This document shows positions 20,929 to 31,740 of a stretch of 64,000 nucleotides of DNA, in pieces. Position 1 is the first letter of the stretch. The number at the start of each line of letters is the position of its first letter. The notes beneath the pieces were generated by a model. That model saw only the letters and a program-made list of their open reading frames with translations, was not told the DNA's origin and searched no databases. Position numbers and translations under genes: made by a program. Source of the stretch: Pseudoips prasinana (taxonomy: Eukaryota > Arthropoda > Insecta > Lepidoptera > Nolidae); assembly GCA_951640165.1 (NCBI GenBank), contig OX621247.1, positions 21,674,001-21,738,000 of the forward strand, given 5' to 3'.

Positions 20929-20983
20929 TGTGGACATTACTCAGCATGACAGAACGATTCTGTCATGCTGAATAATGTCCACA
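20929..20983. repeat. inverted repeat, 26-bp arms, one mismatch, 3-nt spacer
   Basis: Arms 20,929-20,954 and 20,958-20,983 (core TCAGCATGACAGAA) surround CGA. The right arm runs into AATGTCCACAGTTGGACA, the normal start of the dispersed repeat that follows. The left arm looks like an inverted copy of that repeat's own edge. Confidence 0.9.
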
Positions 20984-21140
20984 GTTGGACAAAGGGGTCC
21001 CCAAATGATTTCAACAATGGAGTTGTGTCCATAATTTGCAATGATATGTCATAAAAAATTGCCGTGCTTGGCAGACGGGTTGGCGATCGCAGTATGATGG
21101 TCATAGAACTCGGAGAAACACTGCTGCCCATCCTCCGGTA
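20960..21140 (+). repeat. dispersed repeat (TGGACAAAGG family)
   Basis: Blocks GTTGGACAAAGGGGTCC, GCAGACGGGTTGGCGATCGC, AGTATGATGGTCATAG and CTGCTGCCCATCCTCCGG define a family present at 21.9, 27.2, 40.1, 45.6, 48.95 and 55.5 kb. It is non-coding, about 220 bp, and known to me as a common moth repeat of unclear class. Confidence 0.65.
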
Positions 21141-21914
21141 GATATTCCGTCGACGACTTCTACAAATATTCTGATCTTAAGTTATCTTTAATTTCGATAC
21201 TTGCTCTCTGGCTAGTTGCAATTTTTTACTGAACTACACTCCTAGATATGTATTTACATTGAAATTTCGCGATTTATACCCATATTTAATAGTTCAATAA
21301 ATTTATTTTAGGTACACCTTGAAACGTAAAAACTTATTTAAGTAAATGTTTTGGTAGGTCTCCAAGAATCTGTTGAATGCTATGACATATTTTGGCCGTC
21401 ACTCCAGTTAACTTATTAAAAATTAACATCAGCTTTATGCTAAATAAAAAACTAATTAATATTGCCCTACTGTAATATTTATGAAACCTATAAAAACAAT
21501 ATTTCCGCCAGAATAAAAACATACCAAACGCTCACTTCTCATAATCACCCAAAAGCCCGATAAAGAAGAAAATACAAGCTGGAAAATATTAAAAATAACC
21601 AAACTACCCGTATAATTACTAGCACCATAGTTGCTACTGCTATCAACGTCTATAAATAATCAAGTAGTGAAAAGCTAATGGGTCAATAAGGTTATTACGT
21701 AAACAACGCCTCAAAAGAACTTATACATAATGTAAACATTAATGAAACGGCGCGATTCTACAAAAAAATAGTTAGATCGAGATTTTTACTGCCGTGGTTG
21801 TTCCGATGATATTATTATGAACGTAGGGGACGGTAAAATAACAGCGGTCAACTTCTGATTTTATCTAGTAGAAGTATTGCGATAGCGAAATTAGTGCACT
21901 AATTGGCCTTTAAT
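21141..21914. other. A+T-rich stretch, nothing recognised
   Basis: No supported feature. Confidence 0.45.
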
Positions 21915-22140
21915 TACATCATCAGCCTGATATCGTTCACTACTGGACATAGACCTCCTCAAAGGTTGCTAAAACGTTGCCGCGAGCAACGCGGCATGCG
22001 AGTTGGTGACCGCAGTTGGGTGGTAGGCAGTACACAAGAGGCGCTGCTGCCCGATACCTGGTGTATCCCTTAGTCACCTTTAACGACACCCACAGGATGA
22101 AAAGGGCTGGCCCCGGTATTTTTACGGGGCCGGAAACCAT
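21915..22140 (+). repeat. dispersed repeat (TGGACATAGG family)
   Basis: CACTACTGGACATAGACCTC, GTTGGTGACCGCAGTTGGG, GGCGCTGCTGCCCGATACC and CCCACAGGATGAAAAG. It resembles the family at 20.96 kb but with a divergent middle, so it may be a sister subfamily. Confidence 0.6.
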
Positions 22141-22282
22141 ACGGCCTTTAATTGCAAATTCATATTATCTATCACTGGTAATCTATAACTTATAATTGAA
22201 CAACCATTATTGCACCTTATTTGCAATTGCTAAGCTTCTCCTAGGCTGTTCAGCTTGGCCACTGATGTGTACTAGATACACA

Positions 22283-22652
22283 TTTTAAAATAAAATAAAA
22301 AAGGTTTTTATTCACGTAGACTTTAAAAAAGCGCTTGTAAATAGTCAGAACATGTTTGTAGTAATATAGTTGTATATATTATTATTTCTAGTAACATAGA
22401 TATTTAGGTACACATTGTATGAAAACATTTATAAAATTTATTTTATTATAGCAATGATATTTAGCTAGCTCGTATCAAGTTATTGTCAAGAGATTATGTT
22501 TAATTATCTAGTTTAAGTCTAATATTTTTACTACATATTGTCAATGGTTCTGTCTATATTAAGGTATTATTATTATGACGGACCTTGTGTTAATAACGAC
22601 AGTCGCGCTTTAATGCTACCACCGGATCCAATGCGCTCCAACTGAGAAGACT
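22283..22652 (-). mobile_element. LINE family A, 3' tail only
   Basis: On the minus strand it matches the 3' untranslated region at 26,745-27,130: GTCTTCTCAGTTGGAGCGC, ATCCGGTGGTAGCATTAAAG, GGTCCGTCATAATAATAATA and CAGAACCATTGACAATATG, ending in AATAAAAACCTTTTTT plus an ATTTT-type tail. It is 5' truncated and carries no coding sequence. Confidence 0.75.
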
Positions 22653-23149
22653 TAGAGATTAGTGGCTAAGCTGAACCACTTCATATTCATTCAAATAAGA
22701 AATATGAAATCGATAAGGCCGATAAATATTGTTTGTGGCATATCGACTTAGCTTTTTCACATTTTTGTGATGTCATAATGTAAGTTTCAATGAAATAGGG
22801 AGCAATTGATGGAGCTTTCTTATAAATATCTGTGACTGGATCATTAACTGTGACTAGGCAGCAATATGAAGTAAAACAAAGTACATAATGGGTTCGTTTA
22901 CATTTTGCACAGGTTCCATGGAGGGTTACTTTAGCTAGTTGGTTATTACATTGTTATGAGGTAAGTCACGCTTGACCTGCAACCTGATTGAGCAATTTTC
23001 TTCGACAGCTCACACGATAGCAGTATGATTAACACGTTGCTCTACATAACATGAGTTTATTATTTGTAATTATTTCTATACCGATTAATCACACGATCAA
23101 GGTAAATGGAGTAACTATGCGATCGTTGGCTGAATATTAAAATTTAGAT
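22653..23149. other. no recognised feature
   Basis: No supported frame or repeat. Confidence 0.45.
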
Positions 23150-23310
23150 TTTTTTTATTACAGAGGGCGATAAACGAGCACGTGGGTCACCGGATGGTAA
23201 GTGATCACCGCCGCCCATGGACACTCGCAACACGAGAAGAGTCGCGGGAGCGTTGCTGGCCATTAAAAGTCAGCCAACAAGTGTTGGTAACCCTTTCCCG
23301 CTCCCTAATG
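23150..23310 (-). repeat. dispersed lepidopteran repeat
   Basis: Plus-strand blocks CGATAAACGAGCACGTGGG, TCACCGGATGGTAAGTGATC, CCGCCCATGGACACTCGC and GGAGCGTTGCTGGCC. It is the opposite-strand relative of 13,860-13,975. Confidence 0.6.
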
Positions 23311-23507
23311 AGCTGAACCATACTGACACGCAGAAACACAACAATAATAACATTAAAAATTATTAAATTATTAATGTTATTATTAAGGAAAGTCTTCTGT
23401 AAGGTGAAAGTACTTACTTCCCCAGTCGGGCTGCTCTTTGAGCGAATGAACGCAGTACCCTACCTCTGTTAATATTACAAATAAGTAAGTTTAAGATAAT
23501 ATACGGG

Positions 23508-23746
23508 CCTGTTGGCGTAGTTGGCAAATGCTTGCTTTTCACGCCAGAGATCGTGGGTTCGATTCCCACCCAGGACAGATATGTATATATGTGTAATATG
23601 TATGACAAGTGTAATTGATCTATATAAGTTTGTATTTACAAAAGAAAATTAGTATATGTAGTATATCCGTTATATGGTTTCCTTAGCACAAGCTCTGCTT
23701 AGTTTGGGATCAGATGGCCGTGTATAAATAATGTCCCAGTATATTA
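23508..23746 (+). mobile_element. tRNA-derived SINE (family B)
   Basis: The head GGCCTGTTGGCGTAGTTGGC holds an A box and GTGGGTTCGATTCCCACC a B box with a well-formed T-arm. The acceptor stem pairs only partly, so this is a SINE and not a tRNA gene. The 3' body carries CTCTGCTTAGTTTGGGATC and AGATGGCCGTGTATAAATAA. A Helitron interrupts its A+T-rich tail, which seems to resume at 24,060. Confidence 0.75.
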
Positions 23747-24059
23747 TCTATACATATAATAAAACCGTAGAAAAGTCAAAACTGTACATTGAATATTTTT
23801 CAAAAAGGATACTTGGGGCGTGATCTACAATCAATATCGAAACCAAACATATAGTTTTTAGAATTTTTGTCTGTTTGTCTGTATGTATGTTCGAGCTAAA
23901 CTCACAAAGTACTGCATGGATTTACTTCAAATTTTGCATGAGTAATACTAAGAGGTTGGGCCAACATATAGGCTACATTATTATCACGCTATCAACTACG
24001 GGGGAGGAGCTGTGATAATTATAAAGTTTAACGCGGGCAAAACCGCGGGGCACTGCTAG
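23747..24059 (+). mobile_element. non-autonomous Helitron, second subfamily, complete
   Basis: Starts TCTATACATATAATAAAAC after an A. It ends with the hairpin AACGCGGGCAAAACCGCGGG, nine bases, then CTAG, followed by T. The 313-bp body contains ACTTGGGGCGTGATCTAC and TATGTTCGAGCTAAACTC. It encodes nothing. The similar element at 29.9 kb shows the same ends, which fixes the boundaries. Confidence 0.85.
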
Positions 24060-24397
24060 TTATTATATAATAAGATAAGATTACAAATAGTATATGCTAC
24101 TTTTGTAATAAATTATTATCGGAATCAGTATATGCCAGTAGTCTATAGAATGCTACATACGTAGCATTACACCACGAAGGAAGTCATAAATATATTTTTT
24201 TCTATAATTTCTTAGAACTTAACGTTTACAGTAAACCTACGAGGCTTTTACCGCTTTACCGTCAATAGAGACGGCCTGAAGCCATCTTGCAATAAAGACT
24301 ACAAACTAGTTAATGATCACTTCTCATCTTACCTCTGCACTTTATTCCGTTACGGCTTTGTTCGTAACTCCTAAATTGAACATTGATATACATACAT
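24060..24397. other. A+T-rich stretch, nothing recognised
   Basis: The first bases are probably the tail of the SINE that the Helitron split. Confidence 0.45.
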
Positions 24398-24740
24398 ACA
24401 TAGACTCACGCCTGTTTCCCAGAGGGGTAGGCAGAGACAACGGATTTCCATTTGTCACGATCTTTGCATACTTCTTTTGCCTCGATTACTGTCATTATAT
24501 TCTTCATACATGCTCGTCGGTTTAGGGTACTTCTGACCTGCCCTTTCTTGAGAACATCTCCAATTTGGTCAGAGAATGTTCGACGTGGTTCCCCTTCCGG
24601 TTGTCCCATTCACACAGGCCAGGTATACTTCTTTTGTCAATCTTCATTCATTCATCCTTTCTAAATGGCCAAACCATCTCAGCATGCCTTTTTCAATCTT
24701 TGTGACTACATCCTCTTTCACACCACGACGCTCTGATTGA
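24398..24740 (-). pseudogene. RTE-type LINE reverse transcriptase, C-terminal remnant
   Basis: On the minus strand the frames give RRGVKEDVVTKIEKGMLRWF, then GHLERMNE with a stop, and after frameshifts QIGDVLKKGQVRSTLNRRAC and KWKSVVSAYPSGKQA with a final stop. The MLRWFGHLERM block and the SAYPSGK end are typical of RTE-type endonuclease/reverse transcriptases in moths. At least one stop and more than one frameshift show that it is dead. Confidence 0.75.
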
Positions 24741-25479
24741 ACTCAACATTGATATACAATACGTATTTATTGTATGCAAGTATAGTATTATTGGTATTTC
24801 AACGAATATAAGTATATGTTTGTATAACTTACATACGTACACTATTTTGAATAACGAAATCTGTTAAAAATCTAGTGTGTAAGTACACACAAGATTTTCA
24901 ACCAGTAGTTTGGTAATTCAGGTAGCTAAAACCTTTTTAAGTTTCAGATATCCTCAAAATGAGTTGCATAAATTTAATGGAACCCACAAACCACGGGGTC
25001 GCTTGATGCCATATTACTGAAAAATGCATGGCTAAGACGGCTAGTATGCCGTACTTAGATTGGACTATTACCAACAGAATGTGTTTTTTAAAGCGTTATT
25101 TTTTGAATAATCATAGTTGTTATTTATTTTAATTAACTATGATCTCATTTTCACTTTTAGCTATTTATACATGCTAGAGTGAAACAAAATTTCAGTCATC
25201 TTGAAAGTACGGGTGGTAATCGAACGGACCGTGGGGTATCTGGCACCATGAGCTGAACGCACATCGTGGCATGTTCCCCACCAGGTATCACACCTTTCTA
25301 CCAAGGCTCAAGGAGCCTCCGAAATCTTCCGAAAAATCTGCAGTAATTCTGAAACGATGGGGCGGGTGATTGCAGGCACGGACTACAGACATGGGATCAC
25401 TAGTCTAGGGGTTTTTAAGCTTACTGAGCTGCTCCGGTGAATTTCTATTGTTTAAAAAATATCTATAAACTCTTTGGCG
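24741..25479. other. no recognised feature
   Basis: Moderately G+C-rich around 25,200-25,340, but I cannot assign it to a family. Confidence 0.4.
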
Positions 25480-25696
25480 TAACATGGGAATCGGACTGGA
25501 TCATTTTTAACCTGTCGTGGATATCTCTTGGCGCCTGATGGGAGAAGCTCCAGGAATTCGGGTATGCTGCTCCAGTACCCCATACTCGTACCCTGGGAGG
25601 GCTCTGGATTTCCCAAATTAGTTAAGGAGTCGGCAAATGGGGAATTTGCCGACTCCTGCCAGTCCGGCACTGCGATTGTGCAACAAACAGATCACT
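25480..25696 (-). mobile_element. R1-like LINE 3' region, split by LINE A
   Basis: On the minus strand it shares GTGCCGGACTGGCAGGAGTC, AATCCAGAGCCCTCCC, GGAGCAGCATACC and CATCAGGCGCCAAGAGA with the 3' region at 13.4-13.6 kb. The homology resumes at 27,145 (TCTTCCCGGAGCTGCTTAC), so LINE A was inserted into it at 25,697-27,144. No coding sequence remains. Confidence 0.65.
25625..25657. repeat. perfect inverted repeat, 14-bp arms
   Basis: AGGAGTCGGCAAAT (25,625-25,638) and ATTTGCCGACTCCT (25,644-25,657), spacer 5 nt. It sits where the related element at 13.5 kb has its own, different hairpin. Confidence 0.85.
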
Positions 25697-27144
25697 AAAT
25701 GCATCAGGTTCTCATTGCCGAATGTGACTCAAATTGTACCAACAGTTGCACTTAATGCGAAAATATTAGATTTAGTCCCATCGACCGTATTTTTAGGATT
25801 GACACTTGATTCAAAATTGCAATGGGGTCCTCAGATTGAAAAGTTAGCAGGTAAATTAAGTTCGGCTTCCTATGCTGTCTGGAAAATAAGGCAATTGTCA
25901 GATGAACAAACTGCTAGATTAGTGTATTTCGCGTACTTTCATAGCATTATGTCGTATGGCATTCTGCTGTGGGGTTCGGCGGCTGACATAGGTACTATTT
26001 TTGTATTGCAGAAAAGAGCAGTCAGAGCCATTTATGGTTTAGGCAGTCGCGATTCTTTGCGAAATTTGTTTAAAGAAATAAATATACTTACTGTGCCATC
26101 GGAATATATATATCAGAATATAATGTTTGTTAGAAAAAATATTCATAATTATAAAAAGAAAAGTGAACTGCATAATATAAATACTAGGAATAAAAACAAA
26201 CTAGCCATGCCAGGCTTTAGAGTAAGCAAAACTAATAAATCATTTTTAGGAAATTGTATTAGGTTTTATAACAAGCTTCCTACTCAATTTACTGATCTGC
26301 CTGACACAAGTTTTAAAACACATATTAAACGTGTATTTATGGCTAGGGGTTATTACACCACTAAAGAGTACATCGATGACAAAGACGTCTGGCTCTCACT
26401 TCCTACCTGCACATTGCTCGCTGGAGATCTTGTAGCTATATAGACATGACTGATCTGCTGTGTTACGTGAACTATCTGTAAATGATTGCTATCATATACT
26501 TAATTTAAAATTATTGACTCTGTCTCAAAATGAATAATGTTATTGTTTCGAAGTTTTTGTTTTGTATACCTAAATATAATCTAAAATAATAAGCATTCAG
26601 ACAACCGATCGAGCATATATTGTGTTTGCCTACTAAATAATTACTCTAATTGGACCAAATCCCGTGTTCATGCCCGCTTGAGTATGTTTCGCCGGACCGT
26701 CTCAACTGGGTCGTGTTGAAACCGGTAGTAGATGAACCCACTGAGTTTGTTTCGCTGGGTCTTCTCAGTTGGGGCGCATTGGATCCGGTGGTAGCATTAA
26801 AGCGCGACCGTCGTTATTAACACAAGGTCCGTCATAATAATAATACCTTTAATATAGACAGAACCATTGACAATATGTAGTAAAAATATTAGACTTAAAC
26901 TAGATAATTAAACAAAATCTCTTGACAATAACTTGATACGAGCTAGCTAAATATCATTTCTGTAATAAAATAAATTTTATAAATGTTTTCATACAAGATG
27001 TACCTAAATATCTATGTTACTAGAAATAATATCTAATGTATACAACTATATTACTACAAACATGTTCTGACTATTTACAAGCGCTTTTTTAAAGTCTACG
27101 TGAATAAAAACCTTTTTTATTTATTTATTTATTATTTATTTACT
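25697..27144 (+). pseudogene. LINE family A, copy 1, 5'-truncated reverse transcriptase
   Basis: The open frame to 26,443 encodes about 249 residues of the region after the YADD motif of a Jockey-group reverse transcriptase: TKCIRFSLPNV, STVFLGLTLDSKLQWGPQIE, SIMSYGILLWGSAADI and a C-terminal GNCIRFYNKLP. The catalytic aspartates and the endonuclease are absent. A 700-bp untranslated region follows and ends GTGAATAAAAACC with an ATTT microsatellite tail. The frame is still open, so the copy is fairly young. It is inserted in an R1-like remnant. Confidence 0.75.
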
Positions 27145-27205
27145 ATCTTCCCGGAGCTGCTTACACGTGGCGGCAGTAGAGGACTCTTCTCAAACTTATC
27201 GTGAC
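27145..27205 (-). mobile_element. R1-like LINE 3' region, second part
   Basis: TCTTCCCGGAGCTGCTTAC and GTGGCGGCAGTAGAGGA are the reverse complement of 13,378-13,425. This continues the remnant that LINE A interrupted. Confidence 0.6.
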
Positions 27206-27214
27206 AGCCTTATG

Positions 27215-27385
27215 ACGTTCATAACTGGACAAGTGCCTTGACAATGTGGAGATATACAAGTACCATAATTGCTTCTATTGGCAGACGGGTTAGCGATCAC
27301 AGTTTGATGGTCATAGTTCACAGAAAGACACTGCTGCCCGTTCTCTGGTGATTATTCTCTCGGAACGATTTCTACGCCGCGGCGC
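27215..27385 (+). repeat. dispersed repeat (TGGACAAAGG family)
   Basis: TTCATAACTGGACAAGTGCC, GCAGACGGGTTAGCGATCAC, AGTTTGATGGTCATAG and CTGCTGCCCGTTCTCTGG. Confidence 0.6.
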
Positions 27386-28559
27386 CGGTGTAATTTGTTA
27401 CCGTCACCCACACAATGATACATTATATTCGTCGATGTCAGTCACACAGCATGAACAACATCTTAAGCTGCATTTAAATACGACACTAACTGTGTAGACT
27501 ATCTGCTATAAAGACACTTAAACAGCATTCTATTTTCCTCTCACATGCAAACTTGCAAAGACATTTAGATTTCAAAACTTTGTAACATGAGCCGCGTTCT
27601 TGCCATACCGTACCTCGCGCATGTAAACTATGCTCTTTAAACGTAAACTTTTATACGTTTGGAATTCAATCACATGTACTTTGGTTGGCTATGGCCTTTC
27701 GTACTGCAAACTCTTCGAGTACGAACCGAATACGCTGGCACTTGCCGATTCCCTGTATACGAATAACAGAATTTCCGATCAGCACAGGTCGCATCTTCCG
27801 TCGCTTTGACACTGTTTGTTTATTTAGCTCTACGTTGTCCACAAGGTAGGGATTTATTTTAGAATTTTGCGGCAGTAGTTGGAAAAGCTAGTATTTGAAT
27901 GTTGCGTGTTTTTGTGTTCGAATAGATGTGAAAAAGCTAAGCTCAATCGATGTTATGTGAGGTTATCTTATTTCAAAAATACGATGAATAATGTGATACG
28001 TGTACACGTGTTTGACTAATTATCTATAAGCCAAAACACATGCTAAGCATATCGCGAGCATCAAGGACTATAATTTATTTGATTCTAATTAATTTACATG
28101 TCCTTTTTATTTTAATTAAGAATGTAAACTTTGAGCAGATTTAAAATAAATGAGCTGAATTGAATTAACATATTTTCCATTTTAGCAATAGCACATCTCG
28201 TACACAGCTACTGTATTTAAATAGTAGATCACAATATGTTGGACGCGCACAATATGGAATAAGGGTTAGCGCACATACCTTTAAGGAAATATAATGTGCT
28301 AAGATACAGCCAAGCCTAAGTACAGCTATCCTGTGTCATTATGCAAATTTTCTTATAGAAATTTGAAACCCGGAAAAGGATGTTAACACTTATCTCTACC
28401 CTCTACTCTATTAGCCCGCTTAATACTAGAGTACTTAATGAGGTAGGCCTGATATATGATTTCCTTTTTGATATAGCAAAAGCGTGGTCAACAATAGAAA
28501 ATAAGCTGCTGGGTCCCGGGTCATTAAAAGTGATATTACGTTTTTCCTGCCAAATTAAT
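27386..28559. other. no recognised feature
   Basis: No credible frame. A short G+C-rich patch at 27,375-27,395 is the end of the repeat before it. Confidence 0.45.
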
Positions 28560-28850
28560 CTCACCAGCCTGAAGTCAGGAAGGTGGTAGTGTCACGCCCC
28601 CGTGCTTTAGAAAGCATGTATAGTATTTGGTCCTATACCTGACCTCGTTTTGATCGAGTGGGCAAGTAATAGTATATATTTTACTGCCAAACAAGCATAC
28701 GGCCTACATGTTGGCAAGCAGATATCGTACTCTCTGACGCTTATGACAATCAGAGCATCTCTTACCTTCATTGCCAACCTTTGGGAAAAGGGTTGTATTC
28801 CTGGGTGTAAGGAAGGACTCACACCCAGGAATAGAACAGTAATATTAGAA
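28560..28850 (+). repeat. diverged SINE-like dispersed repeat
   Basis: CACGCCCCCGTGCTTTAG, AAGCATG, TTTGGTCCTATACCTGACCT and TTGATCGAGTGGGC follow the block order of a common moth SINE-like repeat (compare 9.8 kb). It is strongly diverged. A palindrome lies near its end. Confidence 0.4.
28796..28833. repeat. perfect inverted repeat, 13-bp arms
   Basis: TATTCCTGGGTGT (28,796-28,808) and ACACCCAGGAATA (28,821-28,833), spacer 12 nt. Confidence 0.8.
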
Positions 28851-29291
28851 TAGAGTGTCTTGCCTTTTTCCAACCTAACCTATTAAGGCTAGCTTCCAAG
28901 ATTAATCCAGCAACTCCATCTGACTGCCACATTTTAGTACCTGGTGTAATGAAAATATGATAGATTAATATAATCTGACACCCAGTCAGACCTTTTACGC
29001 TTTTAACTACATGTAACGATTGCCATTGAAGTTATCATGACAACCATTAACGTGCTCTTCAAAGCATTGAAGAATTGAAGAGTCTCCCACCCACGACAAG
29101 CCGAGAATCTTCTTTTTTGTAACACACAGCACCGCAAAACTGAGGGGAACGAAACTGTTACGTGTCGAATTCATATCACAACAAGTGACGTATACCACTA
29201 GGGCAATTAGGCTAGCTCTGATCTGTTAAAATCTTATATGTATTTTATTGACACATTAAATTGATATTATCTTCTTTTGTAAGCATAACAG
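28851..29291. other. no recognised feature
   Basis: A 63-codon minus frame at 29,007-29,198 has no family signature. Confidence 0.45.
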
Positions 29292-29446
29292 TCAAGTAAA
29301 AGTCAAAACAACTTTATTCCGTAAAAAAATTACATTTATGTGGAATCGTCATATTTTTTTAATCCTACCGTGCAGTGCATGACGTTGCAGCTACTGAGAA
29401 ACACTGCCAGAAAACTCAGTAGTAATCCTTTTTTAAAATAAAATAT
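29292..29446 (-). mobile_element. LINE family C, 3' tail only
   Basis: On the minus strand it matches the tail at 55,150-55,290: AGGATTACTACTGAGTTTTC, CAGTGTTTCTCAGTAGCTG, GCACTGCACGGTAGG and GATTCCACATAAATG, ending near GTTTTGACTTTTACTTGAC. It is a 5'-truncated insertion without coding sequence. Confidence 0.7.
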
Positions 29447-29579
29447 ACTTAAGATTAATTACAATAATGTGTGTTGACTTAGAACAACCCAATCCCAAGC
29501 ACTTTTATCACTTAAATAATCAGAAATTTTGTAATATGCCCTGCTACACAATTTGGATTTAATACAAATAAAACAATAT

Positions 29580-29825
29580 CCGGGGACATTATTCACGCAC
29601 GGCCATCTGATCTTGTAGAGCTTGTACTATGGAAACCAGATAATGTAACTGATGTATTACATATTATTCTACTTTTGTAGATACATACAATATAGATAGA
29701 TGATAGATACACCCAGACTCAGGACAAACACATGTTTATGCACACAAATATCTGTCCCGAGTGTCTAACCCACGACCTGCGGCGTGAAAGGCAAGCATTT
29801 ACCAACCACGCCAACTGGCCCGTCA
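29580..29825 (-). mobile_element. tRNA-derived SINE (family B)
   Basis: On the minus strand: GGGCCAGTTGGCGTGGTTGG (A box), GTGGGTTAGACACTCGGG (mutated B box), a body with TGTTTGTCCTGAGTCTGG, then CCATAGTACAAGC and GATGGCCGTGCGTGAATAAT. It is uninterrupted and serves as a reference for the split copies. Confidence 0.7.
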
Positions 29826-29863
29826 GATAGCACATATATGTACGTATAACTTAAACATCAATA

Positions 29864-30184
29864 TCTATACATATAATAAAATCGTAGGAAAGTCAAAACT
29901 GTACATTGAATATTTTTTTAAAAGGATACTTGAGGCGTGATCTACAATCGACATCGGAGCCAAAATTATAGTTTTTAGAATTTTTGTCTGTGTGTCTGTT
30001 TGTCTGTATGTATGTCCGGGCTAAACTCAAAAAGTACTGCATGGATTTTTTTCAAAATTTGCATGAATATTACTAAGAGGTCGGGTCAACATATAGGCTA
30101 CATATTATCACGCTATCACCTACAGGGGAGGAGCTGTGATAATTTATAAAATTTAATGCGGGTAAAACCGCGGGGCACAGCTAG
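29864..30184 (+). mobile_element. non-autonomous Helitron, second subfamily, complete
   Basis: The 321-bp element starts TCTATACATATAATAAAATC after A, ends with hairpin GCGGGTAAAACCGC, then GGGGCACAGCTAG, and is followed by T. It carries the internal blocks TGTCTGTTTGTCTGTATG and GGTCGGGTCAACATATAGG. It is the best-preserved copy of this subfamily here. Confidence 0.85.
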
Positions 30185-30185
30185 T

Positions 30186-31278
30186 CATCTATATATCTAT
30201 AACCTGAGTTCCTAAAATAAATTGAAATCGAATTAAGAAACTGTATCAAATTCACAATCATAACACCAATTTAACTCGGGTTGTATTTCCGCTTGAATTT
30301 GGTATTGGGTGTGTTAATTTTGACTACTCTGTTTACCAAACTTTATAGATACGATAAACTTATCGCTCGCTACCCGCAACCTGAACTTGTAATTAAAAAT
30401 ATGAGTAATTTTTACTAAAAATTCCATTTTGGAGCGCCATCAAAGTGATGGTGTCAAAGCGTCGTTATGCATTTTTTTCGGTGCCGGGCTCGTAGCGGCG
30501 CTCTTCAGACGTCTTTCGAAGTTTTTTATTTCTGCTAAAAGTAAAGTCGTCATACGGCGGAGGCTTCAGATACAATCTGACGGGTGTCTCAAGTGGCCAG
30601 TGACCTGTCGCCTGCATACATATCAGTTACGTTGTAAAGAAGTAATTAACATTGATCGATCCGCCGATTATGAAATTGATAAGAGAAAAATATTGAAGCA
30701 TTTTATATTTAGCATTTTGACTTACGACACGTTTCTTAAGTAACTTATTTTTAATGTATAGTTAAGTTTGAAATAACTTAATTTTGAATTATTCAATTTT
30801 GATAAGATTCAGGATGTCACTTAGTCGTGTAAAAGCCTTAAACTGCTTTAAAGCTATACCCATGTCCGTAATAACTATTGACGTCATTTAATCATGCGTT
30901 GTACGGTGATCTGCATTAAGTATTTTTTACTGTGGAAGTTAACAATCTTATAGCAACTTAATAGCAGTATAGAATGTGTAGTATCTATGCTGTAATTTTG
31001 CTTAATGCGTATGGAATAGATATCGAATTAAACAATCTGCTACGAACACGTTTTAAACGGAGTAACAGCATAGAATGTGTGGTGTCTATACTGTTATACA
31101 ATTTAAAATGGTATCAAATTGTCAAATTAGAAAATATTTGAATCAGCCTACCTTTACTATAGTGGTAGAACCCATGGTTAAGGTATTTACGTGCCTACGT
31201 CTTTTTTATATTGTACTACAAACTTTTTTCAAAGATTTCGTTTTTATTAGTTCTCTATAATTTTTAAGAAGAATAAAA
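30186..31278. other. no supported gene; one direct-repeat pair
   Basis: A 104-codon frame at 30,429-30,743 is basic but shows no recognisable domain. Two related 37-bp segments (30,964-31,000 and 31,066-31,103) share ATAGAATGTGTRGTRTCTAT, about 102 bp apart; each is itself weakly palindromic. Confidence 0.4.
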
Positions 31279-31438
31279 TCCTACTAGTATTATAAATGCG
31301 AAATTTTTGTGAGTATGGATGTTTGTTACTCTTTCAAAAATGACCTAACGGATTTTGAAAGCTTACATATATATCCGAATAACACGGAGGCTATTATTTA
31401 TAAAGTTTAACACAGGTAAAACCGCGGTTCACGTCTAC
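31279..31438 (+). mobile_element. non-autonomous Helitron, Lep1-like, short
   Basis: Starts TCCTACTAGTATTATAAATG after A, includes GGATGTTTGTTACTCTTTC, and ends with hairpin-like CACAGGTAAAACCGCGG and a terminal CTAC followed by T, one base off from CTAG. It is 160 bp and non-coding. Confidence 0.75.
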
Positions 31439-31544
31439 TACTGAATAAGAACAGTAACTATTAATATTGTTAATGACACAAAACTTATAAAAACTTCACT
31501 CGTGACCTAAATTCAATCGTAGAAATTAGAAACTTACCTCCATC

Positions 31545-31740
31545 ACATTCGCTGGGAAACGTCCACGGCTGGACATACGCCTCCCCAAAAGATCTCCTCA
31601 ATAGTCGCTTTTAGGTTACCCGCATCTAGCTGTTTCCAGCAAACCTCACAAGATCATCGATTCATCTTGTAGGGGGTCTGCCGACGCTACAACATCCGGT
31701 TCTTTGAACCTCACCAATTTCCACTCTAATACAGAATTCG
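31545..31740 (-). pseudogene. RTE-type LINE 3' end remnant
   Basis: On the minus strand the frames give IDDLVRFAGNS, then a stop, and later RSFGEAYVQPWTFP followed by GATGGAGG. This is the same terminal region as at 32.9 kb, with several stops. Confidence 0.65.

Noticed and set aside
23508..23580. Possible tRNA gene
   Set aside because: Promoter boxes and T-arm are good, but the acceptor stem pairs only partly, and the same head recurs with a constant SINE body at other loci.
30429..30743. 104-codon basic open frame
   Set aside because: No domain, no coding context, no similarity to neighbouring elements.
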